A stretch of 36,858 nt of DNA, taken from Altererythrobacter sp. GTDB taxonomy: Bacteria; Pseudomonadota; Alphaproteobacteria; Sphingomonadales; Sphingomonadaceae. The notes beneath the pieces were generated by a model that was not told where the DNA came from, searched no databases, and was given only the letters and a program-made list of their open reading frames with translations. The DNA is taken from assembly GCA_023260985.1 (NCBI GenBank), contig JALRKY010000038.1, positions 1-36,858 on the forward strand, given 5' to 3'. Below are positions 34,713 through 36,858 of the stretch, piece after piece (position 1 is the stretch's first letter; each line of letters opens with the position of its first letter). The position numbers were made by a program, and so were the translations under genes.

Positions 34713-35324
34713 ATGGATATCATCCTCCTCGAACGTATCGAGAAGCTGGGCACGATCGGCGACGTCGTAACCGTCAAGGACGGCTACGCCCGCAACTTCC
34801 TTCTCCCGCAGAAGAAGGCGCTGCGCGCCAACGAAGCGAACAAGAAGGTGTTCGAAGCCAATCGCGAACGTCTCGAAGCCGAAAACACCGAGAAGCGCGT
34901 TGTGGCCGAGAAGCAGGGCGAAAAGGTCGCTGGCGCCGAAGTGGTGCTGATCCGCGCTTCGTCGAACGCCGGCCAGCTTTACGGCTCGGTCAGCGTCCGT
35001 GACATCGTTTCCGGCCTGACACAACAGGGCCACACGGTCGACAAGAAGCAGGTGATCATGGGCAGCCCGATCAAGACGATTGGCATGCACGACGTCACCA
35101 TCGCGCTGCACCCCGAAGTTCACGTGACGGTGAAGGCCAACGTCGCTCGCAGCGACGACGAAGCCGAACTGCAGAGCCAGGGCGTCGACGTGCTCGCGCA
35201 GATGTTCGAAGACGAACAGCGCGAGATCGAGGAAGCCGCTGCGGAAACCCGCATCGAGCCGAACCTCGAACCCGGCGAAATCCCGGCCGAACTGCTGGAA
35301 GAGCGCAGCGAAGACGAAGCCTGA
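34713..35324 (+). CDS. rplI: 50S ribosomal protein L9
   Basis: A 203-residue L9. N-terminal domain [32 protein letters not shown] is the hallmark; a long connecting helix (residues about 45-75) and the C-terminal RNA-binding domain ([20 protein letters not shown]) follow. The protein is longer than the 150 residues of E. coli L9 because of an acidic C-terminal extension ([20 protein letters not shown] on), common in Alphaproteobacteria. AGAGGAGAAGAG precedes ATG 34713. Last gene of the operon. Confidence 0.96.
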   Translation: MDIILLERIEKLGTIGDVVTVKDGYARNFLLPQKKALRANEANKKVFEANRERLEAENTEKRVVAEKQGEKVAGAEVVLIRASSNAGQLYGSVSVRDIVSGLTQQGHTVDKKQVIMGSPIKTIGMHDVTIALHPEVHVTVKANVARSDDEAELQSQGVDVLAQMFEDEQREIEEAAAETRIEPNLEPGEIPAELLEERSEDEA

Positions 35325-35352
35325 GGCTCTTCTTCAGGCTAACGCCAGAAAC

Positions 35353-35382
35353 AAGGGGCGCGACCGCAAGGCCGCGCCCCTT
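35353..35382 (+). terminator. Rho-independent-type terminator after rplI
   Basis: AAGGGGCGCG (35353-35362) and CGCGCCCCTT (35373-35382) form a perfect 10-base stem with a 10-base loop. A weaker stem, AGCCTGA/TCAGGCT (35318-35324 and 35334-35340), overlaps the rplI stop. The strong stem lies 28 bases after rplI and 18 before the convergent hydrolase stop, so it may serve both strands. Confidence 0.7.
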
Positions 35383-35400
35383 CTCGTTCAGCTCAGCGCG

Positions 35401-36858
35401 TTATTCGGGCTTGCGCCTGAAATCGAGAACCTGCAGCTCCATCGACGTAATCGGGGCACGCTGCACCCTGCCCGCCACTGTGCCGCGCTCGCAGCTCCAC
35501 TCGAAAGTGCCTTCCATCGCCGAAATCGGGCTGATGGCAGCCGAAGTGTCGCATGCGCCGACATCCCGCTTGAGCGCGGCAAGGTCCGCCCGGCGATCCG
35601 CGATGTCCCGGTCAAGCGCCACATTCACTGCCAGCGGCGCAGAGTCAGGCTCGCCGCTTTCCCACGCCGCACGAGCAAAACCATAGGCCGTCGCAAGACC
35701 GGGCCAGACGGCGATCGCGCGATCCGGAGCGAGCCCGTTATTGCGCAGCAGGTGCAGTGCCTGCCGCACTCCGCCAGAATTGCTGAAATAGGTCCGCGCG
35801 TTGAATGAAAACATGCCGATCCCCGCATCGGGCATGAACTGCATGGTCGAACCATAACCCGGATAGCCGCCATTGTGCTGCACCACGCGGCCAAGGTCGC
35901 AATCGTCGTAAACCACCAACCCCATGCCATAACCCTGCGCTATCCGGCACGGTGGGCCCAATTCGGCGGGCCTCATCATGCCCGGCCGCATGGTGACCCA
36001 TTTGACCATCTCACGAACCGATGATCGGCGCAGCGGCCCCGTTTCCGGTGCGTCCGAAGGCGGCCATGTCGAAAGCAGGAAGGCCATCCATTTGGAATAG
36101 TCGGTCGCGGTCGTCTCGACCCCACCCATCGCCCCGAACGCTCCATCGGGCATGTCCGGCTCGCGGCGGAATCCGTTGTTTTCCCAGCGATATCCGATCG
36201 CTCTTGTTTCCAGCGGGCTTTGCAGCACGTCATATCCGGTGCTGGTCATGCCCAGCGGCAGCATGATCTGTTCGCGGATATAATCCTGATAGCGGCGCCC
36301 CGACACACTGCTCACGATCCGCCCGAGCAAGGCGAAGCCATAGTTCGAATATTCGTAGCGAATGCCGGGCGTAGTCGCGAAATCCATGCCGCTCGCGATC
36401 ATTTGGCTGAACGCCTCTTCCGGAAGATATTGCTGGCGGTCGCCCCACGGGTTGTCCTCCACCAAGCCGCCGGAGTGGTGCAGCAGGTCGCCAATGGTGA
36501 TCTCGGGGGCGTCGGCAGTCGGCTTCCTCCAATGCGCCATCTCCGGGACATATTTCACCGCGGGATCGCTAAGGGCGAACTTGCCTTCGTCGCGCAGTTT
36601 CAGGATCGCCGCGGCGGTGAACGCCTTCGACATCGATGCGATGCGGAAACGGGTGTCTGCCGTGATCGGATCGACCGGTGCCGTGCCGATGTCGCGGTCG
36701 CCCATGGACCTGAACAGCACCAGTTCGCCATCCTTGACGATCCCGTAGACCAGCCCCGGAATATGGGCATCCGCCTTGGCCTGGGCGAAGATTGCATCGA
36801 TCTGCGGCGCCAGATCGTCGATCGAGCCGGCCTGAGCCTTGTCCTCCGCATGTGCCGG
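35401..36858 (-). CDS. Serine hydrolase, beta-lactamase/class C-like (5' end outside)
   Basis: 485 codons are in the window; the frame is open to the right edge, so the start is missing. The first residues read PAHAEDKAQ, possibly the end of a signal peptide. The beta-lactamase/penicillin-binding fold is clear: nucleophile motif SMSK (S-x-x-K) in FRIASMSKAFTAAAI, the YxN motif YSNYG, LLHHSGG after the nucleophile helix, and HNGGYPGYGS in place of KTG. The HxG third motif is usual for esterase- or peptidase-like EstB/ClbP-type members rather than true beta-lactamases. The last 120 residues are an extra C-terminal domain. Stop TAA at 35401 is convergent with rplI. Confidence 0.85.
   Translation of the reverse strand, partial: PAHAEDKAQAGSIDDLAPQIDAIFAQAKADAHIPGLVYGIVKDGELVLFRSMGDRDIGTAPVDPITADTRFRIASMSKAFTAAAILKLRDEGKFALSDPAVKYVPEMAHWRKPTADAPEITIGDLLHHSGGLVEDNPWGDRQQYLPEEAFSQMIASGMDFATTPGIRYEYSNYGFALLGRIVSSVSGRRYQDYIREQIMLPLGMTSTGYDVLQSPLETRAIGYRWENNGFRREPDMPDGAFGAMGGVETTATDYSKWMAFLLSTWPPSDAPETGPLRRSSVREMVKWVTMRPGMMRPAELGPPCRIAQGYGMGLVVYDDCDLGRVVQHNGGYPGYGSTMQFMPDAGIGMFSFNARTYFSNSGGVRQALHLLRNNGLAPDRAIAVWPGLATAYGFARAAWESGEPDSAPLAVNVALDRDIADRRADLAALKRDVGACDTSAAISPISAMEGTFEWSCERGTVAGRVQRAPITSMELQVLDFRRKPE

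Noticed and set aside
1..36858. CRISPR arrays, tRNA/rRNA genes, insertion sequences, prophage or attachment sites
   Set aside because: Looked for short regular repeats, clover-leaf-like segments and transposase or integrase proteins; none was seen.
35401..36858. Serine hydrolase as an antibiotic-resistance beta-lactamase
   Set aside because: Third motif is HNGG rather than KTG and there is a long extra C-terminal domain, so an esterase or peptidase role is more likely.

Overview
The window looks like a chromosomal stretch of an alphaproteobacterium of the order Sphingomonadales, most likely near Erythrobacteraceae (Erythrobacter/Altererythrobacter-like). This is an inference from high GC, dense gene packing, and gene neighbourhoods such as bamD-recN, fabG-fabD, rpsF-rpsR-rplI, and a class II-type PHA synthase beside a PhaZ-type depolymerase. 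I see no rRNA, tRNA, CRISPR array, insertion sequence or prophage. Most genes are housekeeping or metabolic. The irregular parts are two broken genes, a duplicated lepA tail, a response regulator without an output domain, and a cold-shock mini-cluster.

Layout. 1-1.7 kb (minus): a response regulator that loses homology after its receiver domain, a PepSY protein and a SIMPL protein. 1.8-5.3 kb (plus): a secreted amidohydrolase and an Uup-type ABC-F ATPase. 5.4-6.4 kb: a decayed gene resembling P-loop sulfotransferase-like proteins (two frameshifts and one in-frame stop). 6.7-8.6 kb (minus): a CDP-alcohol phosphatidyltransferase, then two cold-shock-domain genes interleaved with two very small conserved-looking genes. 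8.6-11.4 kb (minus): bamD, recN and a truncated acetyltransferase-like remnant. 11.6-14.1 kb: a sterol-desaturase-family di-iron membrane enzyme with a membrane partner, divergent from a LysR regulator. 14.3-16.2 kb: lepA, with an extra diverged copy of its own 3' end downstream.

16.6-22.1 kb (plus) is a storage-polymer block: class II-like PHA synthase (Cys295/Asp451/His480), PhaZ-like depolymerase, FprA-type ferredoxin reductase and an Atg22/UMF1-type transporter. The transporter meets an epoxide-hydrolase-like gene tail to tail. 23.0-26.9 kb holds an N-acyl-D-amino-acid deacylase-like enzyme translationally coupled to a zinc-free MDR oxidoreductase, convergent with a DUF2855 gene whose sequence also looks MDR-like. 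Both convergent pairs share a CTAG tetranucleotide that supplies TAG stops on both strands.

27-34 kb: dnaN (minus), the fabD-fabG fatty-acid pair preceded by an LD-carboxypeptidase, a divergent Mur ligase with an unusual P-loop (possible peptidoglycan recycling pair), a glutathione S-transferase and a DUF808 membrane protein. 34.1-35.3 kb (plus): rpsF-rpsR-rplI with a strong terminator. A serine hydrolase runs off the right edge.

I did not find one clearly new defence or mobile system. The observations most worth following are the cold-shock mini-cluster with a CSD protein lacking canonical RNA-binding aromatics, the MDR/DUF2855 arrangement, the structured divergent promoter at 22.95-23.01 kb, the duplicated lepA tail and the atypical Mur ligase beside LdcA.
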